The notes beneath the pieces are model-generated. The model was not told where the DNA came from, did not search any database, and saw only the letters and a list, made by a program, of their open reading frames with translations. From NCBI GenBank assembly GCA_022843125.1, contig JALHOG010000050.1:1-39504 (forward strand): a stretch of DNA of 39,504 bases, read 5' to 3'. Every line of letters begins with the position of its first letter. Position 1 is the first letter of the stretch. The DNA comes from Ilumatobacteraceae bacterium. Lineage in GTDB: Bacteria; Actinomycetota; Acidimicrobiia; Acidimicrobiales; Ilumatobacteraceae. Positions 39,427 to 39,504 of this stretch are shown here, in pieces. The position numbers were made by a program, and so were the translations under genes.

Positions 39427-39504
39427 TCAGACCTTGTCGATGACCGACTGGATCAGGGTATCGGTGTCGCCGGCGGTGGGGATCAGCATCGGCGTGACGC
39501 CCCA
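39427..39504 (-). CDS. C-terminal end of an unidentified gene cut by the right edge
   Basis: 25 codons followed by TGA (39427-39429), reading WGVTPMLIPTAGDTDTLIQS and then five more residues. The phrase WGVTP followed by DTDTLI resembles the C-terminal domain of pyruvate kinase. That family normally continues about 30 residues further, so the match would imply a shortened C-terminus. The stop lies 10 nt upstream of the TadE-like start. Identity is a weak guess. Confidence 0.35.
   Translation of the reverse strand, partial: WGVTPMLIPTAGDTDTLIQSVIDKV

Overview
The window is about 39.5 kb of very GC-rich chromosome with dense, mostly actinobacterial gene content: DUF222/HNH (13E12-type) protein, LigC-like ligase, CvnD/MglA-like GTPase, DUF2510 protein, and many GTG or leaderless starts. 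This suggests a free-living high-GC actinobacterium. The type IV pilin-like genes together with the FeS photolyase make an Acidimicrobiia (Ilumatobacter-like) origin my best guess, but that is inference. I see no phage, transposase, CRISPR array, rRNA or replication origin. No stretch longer than about 220 bp lacks a gene.

Left part (1-12.5 kb): the 5' part of dnaX on the minus strand; a CopC/CopD-like membrane protein; a LigC-type ATP-dependent DNA ligase; a secreted laminin-G-like protein; a large secreted, membrane-anchored gluzincin-like metalloprotease; two GNAT acetyltransferases; a three-gene ABC-2 exporter (one ATPase, two different permeases); msrA; and a small helical Rv0909/CsbD-like protein followed by a hairpin terminator.

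Centre (12.6-22.4 kb): the most striking region. Two tandem, diverged copies of a three-gene module run on the plus strand. Each copy encodes (1) a small prepilin, (2) a prepilin whose pilin N-terminus carries a von Willebrand factor A domain with an intact MIDAS, and (3) a PilX-like pilin N-terminus lacking Glu5, followed by a beta-rich region and two fibronectin type III domains. The order resembles pilV-pilW-pilX of type IV pilus minor-pilin operons, with adhesive domains grafted directly onto pilins. No assembly ATPase, platform protein or prepilin peptidase is in the window, so the machine must be encoded elsewhere.

Right part (22.4-39.5 kb): an ABC multidrug-type exporter with its PadR regulator and a candidate operator; a TAP-type secreted alpha/beta hydrolase; tRNA-Ser(CGA) with its own promoter and terminator; an MglA/CvnD-like GTPase coupled to a DUF4388-like protein; tadA and rsgA, divergent; an acyl-CoA dehydrogenase and a DUF427 protein; a collagen-like protein with a lamin-tail domain; a DUF222-HNH protein; a four-gene minus-strand cluster (STAS protein, FeS-type photolyase, ABM-DUF952 fusion, DUF2510/DUF4870 membrane protein); a TadE-like pseudopilin; and 25 codons of the end of an unidentified gene.

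Regulation visible in sequence: several genes have a TANNNT -10 box 6-8 nt upstream of the start codon, which predicts leaderless mRNAs. Clear hairpin terminators lie after the small protein (12508), after tRNA-Ser (26797) and between the convergent genes at 32868.
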